This document shows positions 17,152 through 26,361 of a DNA stretch of 64,000 bases, one piece after another. Source of the stretch: Anaerobacillus alkalidiazotrophicus (GTDB lineage: Bacteria > Bacillota > Bacilli > Bacillales_H > Anaerobacillaceae); NCBI RefSeq assembly GCF_001866055.1, contig NZ_MLQS01000001.1, forward strand, positions 1,361,616-1,425,615, given 5' to 3'. Position numbers and translations under genes: made by a program. The notes beneath the pieces were generated by a model that was not told the DNA's origin, did not search any database, and was given only the letters and a program-made list of their open reading frames with translations. How positions within the stretch are numbered: position 1 is the first letter of the stretch; the number at the start of each line of letters is the position of its first letter.

Positions 17152-18633
17152 CTACCCTAACCATTCAAAGATTGTATCTGTCGTTTGCTTACTATTCGGT
17201 CGATCTTCAGGTCGTGCGGAGTCAATGTAATTCGAAATGGGAATATAACCACTGGGTGTGGGGGAACCTTCAACGATTGTTACGTTTGCTCCTTTTGGAA
17301 CAAAATCAAAGATCTCTAGCATATCATCATTAGATACGCGTATACATCCTAGCGATTTGAAGTCTGAAATAGAACTTTCATCATAGGTTCCGTGAATCGC
17401 AATATCGCCTAAGCCTAATCCTGCTGTGCCATATATGTCAGGAATTTCTCCTTTCGGTTCAATCACTCGATCAAAGACGGTAAATTCACCTACTGGAGTG
17501 GAGTTTTCCTTCCCTAACCCAATTTTTTTCTGAGTCATGATATAGGGAGAACTTTGAAGTATAAGAGTAAATGACTCTTTATCAACAATGACTTCAACTG
17601 GTTCGAAAGGAATTTGATAAAAATCCTGGTTGAAGTCAGAGGTGTTGGGGTAAAACATTGCTTCTAATTTGTTAGCCTTTTGGTCGTAAACCCAACCACC
17701 ATCACCCGAAAACTCTGAGACAATTTGATTTGACTTAGTCATCGTTTCGTTTGGTATAAATGATAGATAGTTATTAGGAAAATCATTTGTAAGGTTGGTC
17801 ACGTCGATTGGAGGCTTTCCTTTATCTTCAATATAGATTTGAAGTGCAGTTCTAACCAAATTTGTACTAAAAAAATTAGCTGAATAAAGATCATTTATCG
17901 CTTCGTTAAAATTTTTATTTAAAAAACGTATTTTTACCGATTGATCTAAGGCGGAGTTGTATTCGGCTATAACAAATGCACTTTCTCTTATTTTTTCATT
18001 TTTCAATGGTAAGGCTTGAAGGTGAAGTTTAGGATCAGTTGTGAGCACCCCGTACAACACTATATTTTGGTTAGATAGATTACCACTAAGGTTTACGGCT
18101 TGATCAAATAATGTCTTTTCAACCTCTTCAAATGGCGTGTCTATAGGAATATAGAAAACATAAGGAACGTCTTCACTTTCATAAACGACATCCATTCCGG
18201 TATCCCACTTTTTTGTAGTAGATGCAATGGCACTTAGTGAAGCTTTTCCAAATAAGATTACTAGTAAAAGTAAGTTGACGATAATGAGAAAAATGATTGT
18301 GGATCTTGCAAATAGAGGAGTCATTTTCGTTGGTTCGTCTTCTAAATAATGTAATGAAGTTACATTCATTTGATTTTCTAGAAGTTGAGAGGCTTTTTTG
18401 GCTTTAATGTAGAAGGGGGAATTAACATCAGCTGCTTCTTTATAATGATTGTAAGCTTTAACAAGAAACCCTTCTTTTTCATAGTGTTCCGCTAAGCGAA
18501 AGTGGGCCTCGGCGGTATTAGGACCGTTATAACGGATGATTTTTTCATAATAGTGAGAGTCATTCTTAGAAACATAAAGATTTTTATCTATTTTATCCAA
18601 ATTTCGTTTTAGGTGGCTATCGAAGCGGCTCAT
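17152..18633 (-). CDS. Membrane-anchored L,D-transpeptidase (YkuD domain) with TPR-like N-terminus
   Basis: 493 residues, ATG start behind AAGGAGG. Residues ~35-90 are a cytoplasmic TPR-like region (AEAHFRLAEHYEKEGFLVKA). A transmembrane helix lies at ~110-129, followed by a ~200-residue extracellular spacer and a C-terminal L,D-transpeptidase domain. The catalytic motif is intact: His414 in IHGTYDES and Cys430 in SLGCIRVSN. The enzyme would make 3-3 cross-links or attach proteins to peptidoglycan on the outer face of the membrane. It ends seven residues after TTDTIFE at the palindromic repeat, with no loss of catalytic parts. Confidence 0.9.
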   Translation of the reverse strand: MSRFDSHLKRNLDKIDKNLYVSKNDSHYYEKIIRYNGPNTAEAHFRLAEHYEKEGFLVKAYNHYKEAADVNSPFYIKAKKASQLLENQMNVTSLHYLEDEPTKMTPLFARSTIIFLIIVNLLLLVILFGKASLSAIASTTKKWDTGMDVVYESEDVPYVFYIPIDTPFEEVEKTLFDQAVNLSGNLSNQNIVLYGVLTTDPKLHLQALPLKNEKIRESAFVIAEYNSALDQSVKIRFLNKNFNEAINDLYSANFFSTNLVRTALQIYIEDKGKPPIDVTNLTNDFPNNYLSFIPNETMTKSNQIVSEFSGDGGWVYDQKANKLEAMFYPNTSDFNQDFYQIPFEPVEVIVDKESFTLILQSSPYIMTQKKIGLGKENSTPVGEFTVFDRVIEPKGEIPDIYGTAGLGLGDIAIHGTYDESSISDFKSLGCIRVSNDDMLEIFDFVPKGANVTIVEGSPTPSGYIPISNYIDSARPEDRPNSKQTTDTIFEWLG

Positions 18634-18708
18634 GATGTCTACCTCCTTAAAAGATAAAAAAGTTCATTCATTACCTATTTTTATGGCGGATTAGGCCGAA
18701 ATAGAACA

Positions 18709-18743
18709 GGGGGTCTGACCCCCGATGCGTTAAAGTGGTAAAG
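18709..18743. repeat. REP-like palindrome, copy h
   Basis: GGGGGTCTGACCCCCGATGC then GTTAAAGTGGTAAAGTG. A single-arm copy in the gap between the divergent L,D-transpeptidase and nucleotidyltransferase genes. Confidence 0.88.
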
Positions 18744-18783
18744 TGGATGTGTGTACAAACTACTTAGTAAGGATGAAGTTTAG

Positions 18784-19512
18784 ATGAAATGTATAATATT
18801 AGCTGCGGGGTATGCTACTCGATTATATCCACTTACAAAAAATAAACCAAAGTCATTACTGAAGGTTGGAGAGAAACCAATTCTTGAACATATCCTTGAA
18901 AATATTACGAAAATTAGGATCATCGATGAAATATTCATTGTCACAAATGGAAAATTTTATCCTAGCTTTGTAAAGTGGGCTGAAGGTTTACGATGTATTA
19001 AAGCGATAAAGATCATCAATGATCAAACAACAACGAATGATAATCGACTTGGCGCAATTGCCGATCTTCAATTCGTGATTGAAAAAGAAGAATTGGATGA
19101 GGAAATCATCGTTCTCGCTGGGGATAATTTGTTTGAATTTGAATTAGTTAATTTTGTTGAGTATTATCACAACATGAAAGCTGATTGCATTACTACTCAT
19201 GAATTAGATCATATAGAAGAACTAAAGAGCTCAGGTGTTATAGAAGTAGACGCCAGTGGGAAAGTCATTTCATTTGAAGAGAAGCCGAAACATCCAAGAT
19301 CAAATTTGGCTGTACCGCCATTTTATATTTACCAAAAAGAAACTGTGCCATTGATCAAGCAGTACATCGAAGAAGGGAACAATCCAGATGCACCAGGTTA
19401 TTTTATCCCGTGGCTTATTGCGCAAAAAGATGTTTATGCTTATAAATTTAAAGGATTTAGATATGATATAGGAACGTTGGAAAGTTACAAGTTGGTTCAG
19501 GAATTGTTTTAA
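18784..19512 (+). CDS. Sugar-1-phosphate nucleotidyltransferase family protein
   Basis: 242 residues with the NTP-transferase signature at the N-terminus (AAGYATRLYPLTKNKPKSLL; the GXGTRL motif has Tyr/Ala variants) and the metal/sugar region VLAGDNLFEF, EEKPKHPRSN and YDIGTLESY. This family joins an NTP to a sugar phosphate to give an NDP-sugar; close relatives are glucose-1-phosphate thymidylyl- and uridylyltransferases, and substrate cannot be fixed by eye. It stands alone here but could supply the Ugd/GalE genes 13 kb away. A terminator follows at ~19629. Confidence 0.85.
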   Translation: MKCIILAAGYATRLYPLTKNKPKSLLKVGEKPILEHILENITKIRIIDEIFIVTNGKFYPSFVKWAEGLRCIKAIKIINDQTTTNDNRLGAIADLQFVIEKEELDEEIIVLAGDNLFEFELVNFVEYYHNMKADCITTHELDHIEELKSSGVIEVDASGKVISFEEKPKHPRSNLAVPPFYIYQKETVPLIKQYIEEGNNPDAPGYFIPWLIAQKDVYAYKFKGFRYDIGTLESYKLVQELF

Positions 19513-19628
19513 TTTGTTTGAAAGAAAATGAATCGAAAAGTTGTATGTAGAAGTTGAGCTTGATTTTGAATGCTCACTTTTCGATACTCATGCTCACATT
19601 GTTTATTCTAATCGTCAAAGAAACAAAG

Positions 19629-19680
19629 AAAAAGTAGCTGCCCAAACTTCGCCCAAAAGATAGTGGGTAGTTACTTTTTC
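19629..19680 (+). terminator. Terminator after the nucleotidyltransferase
   Basis: AAAAAGTAGCTGCCC...GGGTAGTTACTTTTT forms a stem with two G-U-type mismatches and a T-rich tail. Confidence 0.75.
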
Positions 19681-19751
19681 TATTTATGTCAGCCGCTCTT
19701 CATACCGTATGTGGTGCATCAACTAGGCATTCGGATTGTCTAGTCTTTTTT

Positions 19752-19970
19752 ACAGTATCAGAATTTATAAGTTTCTAACTTAGAAACTGTCTAGCTTCAG
19801 CGCCTACGAGCTCGGTCACTTCAGTCCTTTTCGGAAGCCAAAGAGCGGCTTCTGTCAAAGGCCGCCCCAGTGAAGCTACTACTTGGATTACTACGAAGCG
19901 GCTTTGCGACGAGCAAACGGAGTGGCACAGGAGCAGCTGCTCGTGACCAAGGCGCTTACGCTTTTCTTAT
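19752..19970. repeat. Interspersed element, copy C3
   Basis: Begins CAGTATCAGAATTTATAAG, continues AGAAACTGTCTAGCTTCAGC, CACTTCAGTCC and GAGCGGCTTCTGTCAAAGG, and ends GACCAAGGCGCTTACGC then TTTTC. This is one of the most complete copies; left and right ends (AGCTTCAGCGCC / GGCGCTTACGCT) are partly complementary. A chance ORF to its right (19987-20184) is not supported. Confidence 0.8.
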
Positions 19971-20169
19971 GATTAATTATACATGAATGACATTAGAGTT
20001 AGCCCTCCGTAGCATAGGATGCATCAAGTCCTACCATGCTGATGCATATAGGTTGAGAGTTACAAGAGGATACAGGAATTGTTTTGATTCGCATTGTTAT
20101 CGCATGTGCAATGGGTGGGTAGGGAGTTCTTATGACGAAAGTTTGAGTTTATGGAGCTTGAAAACAAAC

Positions 20170-20292
20170 TCACTCCGAAAATAGTGATCTTAACTCTTCC
20201 AAATAGGCATTCATGTCTTCAATTTCTTCCGTTTCGTCTTTCGCATCTTCAAGCATAGAATTAATCTTTTCAATATATTCATATAAACTCAT
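20170..20292 (-). CDS. 40-residue acidic micro-protein
   Basis: ATG at 20292 behind AAAGGAG with an ideal gap. The product is 40 residues, beginning MSLYEYIEKINSMLED and ending LEELRSLFSE: strongly acidic, helix-forming, no Cys, no signal. Small acidic helical proteins like this are often missed by gene callers. The clear ribosome-binding site and the lack of any overlapping gene support it. Function unknown. Confidence 0.6.
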   Translation of the reverse strand: MSLYEYIEKINSMLEDAKDETEEIEDMNAYLEELRSLFSE

Positions 20293-20460
20293 GTGTTCCA
20301 TCTCCTTTTAAATGAAAATATGTAATCCTAATCTGTATATCTGAAATTTTCCATTTTGTTACTGTCATTTAGCAAAAAATTTCTTAGACGTTTTGTCTTC
20401 CTAGTTACCAGTGTTGCCAAAATAACAAGCTATTAAACTAGTACCTTGAAAAAAAAGTGA

Positions 20461-20512
20461 GGGGTCTGACCCCCATCACATTAACGCGTTAACGTAGCGA
20501 GGGTCAGACCCC
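20461..20512. repeat. REP-like palindrome, inverted pair, copy i
   Basis: GGGGTCTGACCCCCATCAC, spacer ATTAACGCGTTAACGTAGC, then GAGGGTCAGACCCC. It lies upstream of the ABC exporter operon. Confidence 0.9.
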
Positions 20513-20577
20513 TCATATTTATGCTATTATTAGAAAATGATAGAAAAATAGAAACTGATCTAGAGGAGTGAGTGTGG

Positions 20578-21783
20578 GTGATGAAGGGTTTTGTGTGGAT
20601 ACGCTATGAGCTTAAGAATATGCTAGCGGATGTGAAAGTAGTTGGTCTACTCTTCAGTGTTCCTCTTCTTTTGCTTTTTTTATTTGGGTATGTACTAGCT
20701 CCTTATTTTGTCGAGGATCGTCAGTTTGAAAAAATAGATTTGGCTCTGATCAATCAGGACAATTCTCAAGAAACCAAAATGATGATTCAACATTTTTTAA
20801 ATAACGAATACGTAAAACGAAGTGTCGGACTTACACAGCTGCATGAAGAAGGGGCAAGGCAAATGCTAGCTGATGATAAAGTCTCGGCTGTTATCATTAT
20901 TCCTGAAGGTTTTAGTCGAGATATAGAAAGGGGAATTAACACCCCAGTAACGGTCTTAGGAAATCCGACACGTCCTTTGCAGGCAGCTCTCGTTCGCACT
21001 CTCATGGAAAGTGGTGCCGATATGGTGACCGCTGCACAAAGTGGCGTAAACACGATCTATACGTATATGGCAAAAGCAGGTGTCAGCCAGGAAGAGCTAC
21101 AGAGCGCTTTTCGCGAATCGGTGCTTCAATTCACGTTACAAACGTTAAATCGCCAAGAAATGTGGGAAAAAACAAGTGTCTCTCTGTACGGAGATGTGAG
21201 CATGCAGCAGTACTATCTCGTGACGATCGGGATTATCTTTGTCTTATGCAACGGCTTAGTAGGAGTAAGAATGGGTACGTCAGATAGCAGACTACTCGAG
21301 CGACGTTTACGTTCACAAGGGATCGGTAGTTTCCAATTCGTAATCGTACGCTGGATGACGCTATCGATCTTCGTTGCCATCCCGTATTTCTATTACTTTG
21401 GCATCCTCGCTTGGATGATGAGAGATTCATATCAAGGTGAAATCAGCTACCTACTCATCATGAGTCTCGTTTTTCCACTGACAGTGAGCGCACTGTTTAC
21501 AACCGTTTTTACAATCCTGAGAAAAATGGCAACAATCAATCTAGTAAGCTTCGTACTAATTATCGGAATGTCCGTGGTTGGCGGAACGATTATTCCACTT
21601 GCATATTTGCCGCTTTGGGTTGAAAAATTTCAGTATATCTCTTTGAATTACTGGCTTGCACAAGCCATCCTTTCTTCTTTTTTTAATGGAGACGGCTTTT
21701 GGACTAGTTTGATCGTGTTAAATGTATGTTTCATTTCCTTACTTAGTATTACCGTCACTCTGCAACAAAGGAGAGTGGTGTAA
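20578..21783 (+). CDS. ABC-2 type exporter permease, first subunit
   Basis: About 401 residues. AGAGGAG at 20562-20568 best fits GTG 20578 or ATG 20581; GTG 20572 is too close. Layout: one N-terminal transmembrane helix, a ~150-residue external loop (NQDNSQETKMMIQHFLNN...), then five helices, ending in PLAYLPLWVEKFQYISLNYW, typical of ABC-2 permeases. It forms an exporter with the paired permease (3 bp downstream) and the ATPase. The gene set resembles LnrLMN-type antibiotic or lipid exporters of Bacillus in composition but not gene order. The substrate is unknown. Confidence 0.88.
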   Translation: MMKGFVWIRYELKNMLADVKVVGLLFSVPLLLLFLFGYVLAPYFVEDRQFEKIDLALINQDNSQETKMMIQHFLNNEYVKRSVGLTQLHEEGARQMLADDKVSAVIIIPEGFSRDIERGINTPVTVLGNPTRPLQAALVRTLMESGADMVTAAQSGVNTIYTYMAKAGVSQEELQSAFRESVLQFTLQTLNRQEMWEKTSVSLYGDVSMQQYYLVTIGIIFVLCNGLVGVRMGTSDSRLLERRLRSQGIGSFQFVIVRWMTLSIFVAIPYFYYFGILAWMMRDSYQGEISYLLIMSLVFPLTVSALFTTVFTILRKMATINLVSFVLIIGMSVVGGTIIPLAYLPLWVEKFQYISLNYWLAQAILSSFFNGDGFWTSLIVLNVCFISLLSITVTLQQRRVV

Positions 21784-21785
21784 GT

Positions 21786-23000
21786 ATGTGGAACATTTTC
21801 TTTTCATCTGTTTCGTTGCGATGGAAATGGTGGGCAAAGCGTCCGTTGGAAGTAAGTGTGTTATTTCTAATTGTTCCACTAGCAATGTTCTTGTTGACGA
21901 CGATCATTCAAGGTGTCGGACAAAAAGACGGGATCCCCATCGTTGTCGTTGATAAAGATCAAAGTAACTACTCGCAACTTGTGATAGAGAGAGTCGCCGA
22001 GCATCCCATTGTTTCGGTAGAACGTTCCGATGAAGAAGAAGCCATTCGCCTATTGCAAACCCAAAAAGTAGAAGCGGTGTTTATTTTTAACGAAGGGTTC
22101 ATGGAAAAGCTGCATCAGGCCGACCGAAAGCAGTTACTTGAAATGCTACATACACCGTCTTCATTAGTAGCCGGTTTACTTACTGAAGTTTTTACAAGTG
22201 AAGTAAATCGACTAGCGAGTAATAGCCAAGCTGCTCACTATGTTTCAAGAAAATATGAAGAGTTAGGGCTAATTGAGATAGAAGAAAAGAGACATGAGAC
22301 GAGCCTTTGGCAAGAGTCGTGGGAGCACACAGATTCCTATTGGGAGCCAGAGCCGTTGATGAGCATTCGTTATTTCGAGCTTGACCGGTTTTCACACATT
22401 GGGCAAAGAAATCAGATAGAAATTGAGAACGGCGGATTGGTTCGCTATGAACTGCAGCTATTGATGGGCTGGCTTAGTGCATTGTTACTGTTCGTGCTCA
22501 TTTTTGTTGCTCAGTGGTTAGTCGAGGAGAAACAAAATGGTATCCTAAAACGTTTAAAAAGTACGGCTGCGTCTCCATTCTTTTATGTAATCGGTCATTC
22601 ATTTCCTGCTTTTATATTTGCGTTCATTCAAGGGGGATTCACGTTCGTCATGATTTTTTGGCTGTATGACTTTGTGGTCCCATTAACGCTCGAATTATTA
22701 ATACTTTTTTTCATGTATTTCGCGGCAGCTTTTTCACTAAGCCTCTGTATCGCAATTTTCGTAAAAACAACAGGACAATTACAGGCAGTAGGTATTTTTA
22801 TCGTTTTACTTACAAGTCTAGTAGGTGGCAGCTTTATTGATTTAGGTGAATGGATTAGCTTTTTTAAGTGGCTTTCTTATGGTACCCCTCAGGGCTGGTT
22901 TTTACACGGCTTTAGAGAAGGCGCATTTGAACCGGCACTTTTCGGTTTTGTACTCTTATTTTCTTTTTTTAGTATAGGAAGGTGGCGAAAACAACTGTGA
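21786..23000 (+). CDS. ABC-2 type exporter permease, second subunit
   Basis: 404 residues, beginning two bases after the stop of the first permease. Same topology: N-terminal helix (about 27-45), large extracellular loop to about residue 225, then five to six helices ending at LFSFFSIGRW. The C-terminal part has the ABC-2 signature SLVGGSFIDLGEWISFFKW. The two permeases are alike in plan but differ in sequence, implying a heterodimer. The last 19 bp overlap the ATPase start, so the three genes are translationally linked. Confidence 0.88.
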   Translation: MWNIFFSSVSLRWKWWAKRPLEVSVLFLIVPLAMFLLTTIIQGVGQKDGIPIVVVDKDQSNYSQLVIERVAEHPIVSVERSDEEEAIRLLQTQKVEAVFIFNEGFMEKLHQADRKQLLEMLHTPSSLVAGLLTEVFTSEVNRLASNSQAAHYVSRKYEELGLIEIEEKRHETSLWQESWEHTDSYWEPEPLMSIRYFELDRFSHIGQRNQIEIENGGLVRYELQLLMGWLSALLLFVLIFVAQWLVEEKQNGILKRLKSTAASPFFYVIGHSFPAFIFAFIQGGFTFVMIFWLYDFVVPLTLELLILFFMYFAAAFSLSLCIAIFVKTTGQLQAVGIFIVLLTSLVGGSFIDLGEWISFFKWLSYGTPQGWFLHGFREGAFEPALFGFVLLFSFFSIGRWRKQL

Positions 23001-23686
23001 TTCGAGTGGAGAATGTTAGTAAAAAAATTGGTTCTAAAATCGTGCTCGAAAACATTAACTTATTTGTAGAGAAAGGGGGGATTCTAGGCTTAGTCGGTCC
23101 AAACGGGGCAGGCAAAACGACGTTGCTTTCTGTGCTTAGCACAACAATCATGCCTGATGGTGGGGAAATATGGGTTGCAGAACATTCGCTAAGTCAAGAA
23201 TTACAAGAGATCCGCAAAAAAATCGGCTATGTCCCACAAGAAATTGCCTTATACCCTTCACTATCGATTAAAGATAACCTAACATTTTGGGCAAAATTGA
23301 CTCAAGTAAAAAATAGGAAAAGTAGGATAAAGGAAGTTGTTGAACTCCTAGGGTTAGACCACTATTGGCATGAGAAAGTAGAGCGATTATCTGGCGGGTA
23401 TAAACGCCGAGTTAATATAGCGGTAGCACTTCTACATCAGCCACAAGTCTTGATTATGGATGAACCAACCGTTGGCATGGATTTATACTCAAAGCGGGAA
23501 CTACTCCCTTTTTTAAAAAACCTTACAAAAAATGGAACGATTGTTATTTATACGAGTCATGATGTTGAGGAACTTCTATACCTTTCAGACAGAATAGCGA
23601 TGCTTGAACAAGGTCAACTTGTCTTTGAAGGATCTGTGGAAGAAGCGAAAAAAGAGTTAAGTATTTTACAAGGGGTTATTGGGTAA
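22982..23686 (+). CDS. ABC transporter ATP-binding protein
   Basis: 234 residues, GTG start overlapping the upstream permease by 19 bp with AGGAAG in front. All nucleotide-binding motifs are present: Walker A GPNGAGKTT (Lys45), Q-loop GYVPQE, signature LSGGYKRR, Walker B LIMDEPTVGMD and the switch His in YTSHDVEE. It powers the two permeases. Length is short for ABC-2 ATPases (usually ~300), lacking the extended C-terminal regulatory region. Confidence 0.93.
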   Translation: MAKTTVIRVENVSKKIGSKIVLENINLFVEKGGILGLVGPNGAGKTTLLSVLSTTIMPDGGEIWVAEHSLSQELQEIRKKIGYVPQEIALYPSLSIKDNLTFWAKLTQVKNRKSRIKEVVELLGLDHYWHEKVERLSGGYKRRVNIAVALLHQPQVLIMDEPTVGMDLYSKRELLPFLKNLTKNGTIVIYTSHDVEELLYLSDRIAMLEQGQLVFEGSVEEAKKELSILQGVIG

Positions 23687-23697
23687 TTTAGAAAAAA

Positions 23698-23726
23698 TTG
23701 TATTTTTTTATTCAGAAAACTATATT
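23698..23726 (+). promoter_or_regulatory. Possible sigma-A promoter for the lipoprotein gene
   Basis: TTGTAT, 17 bp, then TATATT: a fair match to the -35/-10 consensus, ~55 bp before the start codon. Confidence 0.35.
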
Positions 23727-23780
23727 GTTTAATAAATTTGTAGTATGATTGTTTAGTAGAAAAAAAACAGGGGGTACGTA

Positions 23781-25082
23781 ATGTTTAAATTTAAACCGTT
23801 TTTGTTGGTGGTATTAGTTGGACTTATGGCATTGCTTGCGGCTTGTAGTAGTGATTCCGCAAGTAACAAAAATCAGGATCCAAAAGAACTATTAGTGGAT
23901 GCATTTAACAAGTCTCAAGAAATCGAAAGCTATGCTTTTGATGGTAGTTTTATTGTTTCATTAGATTTTGATGGCTTACCGTTAGATCAAGAAGAAATGG
24001 CATTTTTGGATGTTCTAAAAGATTTAACGATCAATTTTAAAGGTGCTTATCAAGAAGACATCGAAAAAATGGAGCTTATACTAGAAACTCAATTAAACTT
24101 AGGTGATTTAAGAACGACCTTAGAAGTTCCACTTCTTATTGAAGGAGAAAAAATCTGGGTGAAAATTCCTGCTGTACCTGGATTTATTCCAGATGAAGTA
24201 GCAGGGCAATATATCGAATTTGACTTAGAACAATTGGGTGAGTTTACTGGGGAAGAAATTCCTTCGTTATTTGATAAAGAAGCAGAAGAAAATCAAGCGG
24301 CTTTAGCACTAGTGCAAGATATCGTTGAAATCTTTGTTAATAACATAGACGACGAATTTTTTACAGTAACTAGCGATACTAACACAATAGTGACTACAGA
24401 TTTTGGTGGAGATAGATTTTATGAAGTTATCGAAGGTGTCGTAACGAATTCATTACCGGAGCTTATTAGCTTACTAGAAAATGCAGAATATCTAGATTTA
24501 CTAGGGTTGGCTCCAGCTGATTTAGAGGAGCTTAAAGCAATTGAAGAAGAGATCCCAGCAGAATTTTACGAAGCATTAGAAGAAATGAAAGAAGCTTTAC
24601 AAGTGAATAAAGCAGAACTTGCTGTTCACATTGATAAGGATGGATTTATCTCGAAGCAAGATCTAGTATTTGGTGCTACATTTACAGATCCTGAAGAAGG
24701 AAATAGCGTAGGAATTTCGTTTACTACGACAGAAAATTACTATAACATTAATGAGGACCAAGAATTTACGGTAGAAACACCAGTAGATAATGTGTTAGAT
24801 GTTATGGAATTATTCGGAATCTTTATGATGGGTGCAATGGGCTTTGATGAAGATTTTGATTTTGATATGGATTTTGACATGGATTTAGAGCTTGATCGAG
24901 TAGATGAGCTTCAGTTTTCACTATGGGAACAAGAATGGTTCCAAAACCCTGAAATCGAAGAATTATTTTTTACAGACGAAGACTTTTTCGATGCATTATA
25001 TGATGAAGAAATTTTAGAAATGCTACTCAACGACGAAGAAGCACGCAAAGAATGGTTCAGCCAGTACGGCATTGAATTATAG
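23781..25082 (+). CDS. Acidic lipoprotein, 433 aa
   Basis: ATG behind GGGGG. A type II signal peptide ends in the lipobox LLAAC (Cys22), so the protein is lipid-anchored to the outer membrane face. The mature part is acidic and beta-rich, with a layout reminiscent of LppX/DUF6612-like lipoproteins (DAFNKSQEIESYAFDGSF at the start). An Asp/Phe-rich stretch (FDEDFDFDMDFDMDLELD) near residue 360 could bind metal. The C-terminal ~70 residues are Glu-rich. Function unknown. Its TAG stop is directly joined to a palindromic repeat. Confidence 0.75.
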   Translation: MFKFKPFLLVVLVGLMALLAACSSDSASNKNQDPKELLVDAFNKSQEIESYAFDGSFIVSLDFDGLPLDQEEMAFLDVLKDLTINFKGAYQEDIEKMELILETQLNLGDLRTTLEVPLLIEGEKIWVKIPAVPGFIPDEVAGQYIEFDLEQLGEFTGEEIPSLFDKEAEENQAALALVQDIVEIFVNNIDDEFFTVTSDTNTIVTTDFGGDRFYEVIEGVVTNSLPELISLLENAEYLDLLGLAPADLEELKAIEEEIPAEFYEALEEMKEALQVNKAELAVHIDKDGFISKQDLVFGATFTDPEEGNSVGISFTTTENYYNINEDQEFTVETPVDNVLDVMELFGIFMMGAMGFDEDFDFDMDFDMDLELDRVDELQFSLWEQEWFQNPEIEELFFTDEDFFDALYDEEILEMLLNDEEARKEWFSQYGIEL

Positions 25083-25114
25083 GGGGTCTGACCCCCACCG
25101 CTTTAAAGCGGTAA
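25082..25114. repeat. REP-like palindrome, copy j
   Basis: Touches the TAG stop of the lipoprotein gene: GGGGGTCTGACCCCCACCGC then TTTAAAGCGGTAAAA. Single-arm copy. Confidence 0.88.
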
Positions 25115-25124
25115 AACATATGAT

Positions 25125-25156
25125 CGAGTGGTGCCTGCGCACCACTCGTTTTTTAT
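25125..25156 (+). terminator. Terminator of the lipoprotein gene
   Basis: CGAGTGGTGC-ctgc-GCACCACTCG with a TTTTTTATTT tail: a textbook rho-independent terminator. Confidence 0.92.
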
Positions 25157-25160
25157 TTAT

Positions 25161-25199
25161 GGGGGTCAGACCCCCGCTGGTTTAAAGCATTAAAGTGAC
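25161..25199. repeat. REP-like palindrome, copy k
   Basis: GGGGGTCAGACCCCCGCTGG then TTTAAAGCATTAAAGTG, between the terminator and the 3' end of capA. Confidence 0.85.
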
Positions 25200-25215
25200 A
25201 GTTCCTCAAAGTCCG

Positions 25216-26343
25216 TCACTCAACCTGAGTGTGTTCAACAATGTCTTCAAGTGTTGCCCCTGAAATAGATGGGCTATCTGCTTCAGACATTGGTACAACA
25301 AAGAAGCCATTCTTTTTATGTAGCACGAGAGTGGGCTCAATTTGTGGAGAATGAAGTGACACCGAACTTTTATCTCCTTCAATCACTTTAGTAACTTCCA
25401 CAGTTGCCACTCCACCTATATCGGTATAATCAAAGTTTTGTCCTGAATAAAAGTTACCTAACGAGAAGAAAACGATTGTTTCTTGGTCGTTATCTTTTAG
25501 CCGTTCGATAGGTTGTAAGACATGAGGGTGGTGACCAAAAATAATATCAACTCCTGCAGCGGATAAGATTTGTGCGAGGTCGCGCTGTGTTTGATTAGGT
25601 TTACGTTCATACTCAGATCCCCAGTGCATATGAACAATGACGATGTCTACTTGATCTCGCAGCTTCTGAACATCGTCAACGATTCGTATTGGATCGATTA
25701 ATGCTACTACATCTTCGTGACCTTGAGGAATAGGAATACCATTTGTCCCGTATGTGTAGGCGAGCACACCAAGCGAAACGTCTTCAACTGTTACGATGCG
25801 AGCATTATTTCTATCTTCCGTATCACGGTACATCCCAACATAAGGCATTTTAACATCGTCGTATAAGTAAATCGCGCTATCGATTGCTTTTATTCCTTTG
25901 TCTAGAGTATGATTATTTGCGCCAATCACCATATCGACTCCTAAACTTTGTAGATCAGTCACAATTTCTTGAGGACTATTGAACGTTGGATAGGTGGATA
26001 AGCCGATATCTACACCACCTGGTATTGATTCGATGTTTGCCATTAAAAAGTCAGGTGACTGTAAAAGGTCTTCAACTCCTTGTAACATAGGTATAAAATC
26101 ATACCGCCCATTATCCACTTCCGCGTGTTGGTAAAGGCGCTTATGAAGTAATACATCACCAATCGCACCTACTGTAACGGTTATTTCCTTTTTTGTATCT
26201 TCTTTTACTTCAATGTAATCCTTCTCTTCAACTACCTCAGAGAAATCTTCAATAATTCGGTTATCCTCTTTTGTTTCATCAGTATGTTGACAGCCGATCA
26301 TTAGTAATATGCTCATCAAAAGCACAGCCTTAAATAATTTCAC
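25216..26343 (-). CDS. capA: CapA-family metallophosphoesterase-like lipoprotein
   Basis: 375 residues with a lipobox (LLMIGC, Cys18), so it is tethered outside the membrane. The CapA/PgsA fold is clear: GAIGDVLLHKRL, LMANIESIPGG, IGANNHTLDKG, VHMHWGSEYERKP, DIIFGHHPHVLQPIE and FFSLGNFYSG. These Asp/Asn/His motifs match the metal-binding sites of calcineurin-like phosphoesterases. Relatives take part in poly-gamma-glutamate synthesis and export, but no pgsB/pgsC partner is nearby, so the role here may differ. No close partner gene; flanked by repeats k and l. Confidence 0.85.
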   Translation of the reverse strand: MKLFKAVLLMSILLMIGCQHTDETKEDNRIIEDFSEVVEEKDYIEVKEDTKKEITVTVGAIGDVLLHKRLYQHAEVDNGRYDFIPMLQGVEDLLQSPDFLMANIESIPGGVDIGLSTYPTFNSPQEIVTDLQSLGVDMVIGANNHTLDKGIKAIDSAIYLYDDVKMPYVGMYRDTEDRNNARIVTVEDVSLGVLAYTYGTNGIPIPQGHEDVVALIDPIRIVDDVQKLRDQVDIVIVHMHWGSEYERKPNQTQRDLAQILSAAGVDIIFGHHPHVLQPIERLKDNDQETIVFFSLGNFYSGQNFDYTDIGGVATVEVTKVIEGDKSSVSLHSPQIEPTLVLHKKNGFFVVPMSEADSPSISGATLEDIVEHTQVE

Positions 26344-26361
26344 CTAATACACTCCTTGTAT

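Noticed and set aside
19987..20184. A 65-codon ORF, with a short stretch (GAGAGTTACAAG..CAGGAATTGTTTTGATT) resembling the 3' end of the 18784 nucleotidyltransferase gene
   Set aside because: The similarity is ~35 bp only and the ORF has no ribosome-binding site; it also overlaps the better-supported 40-residue gene.
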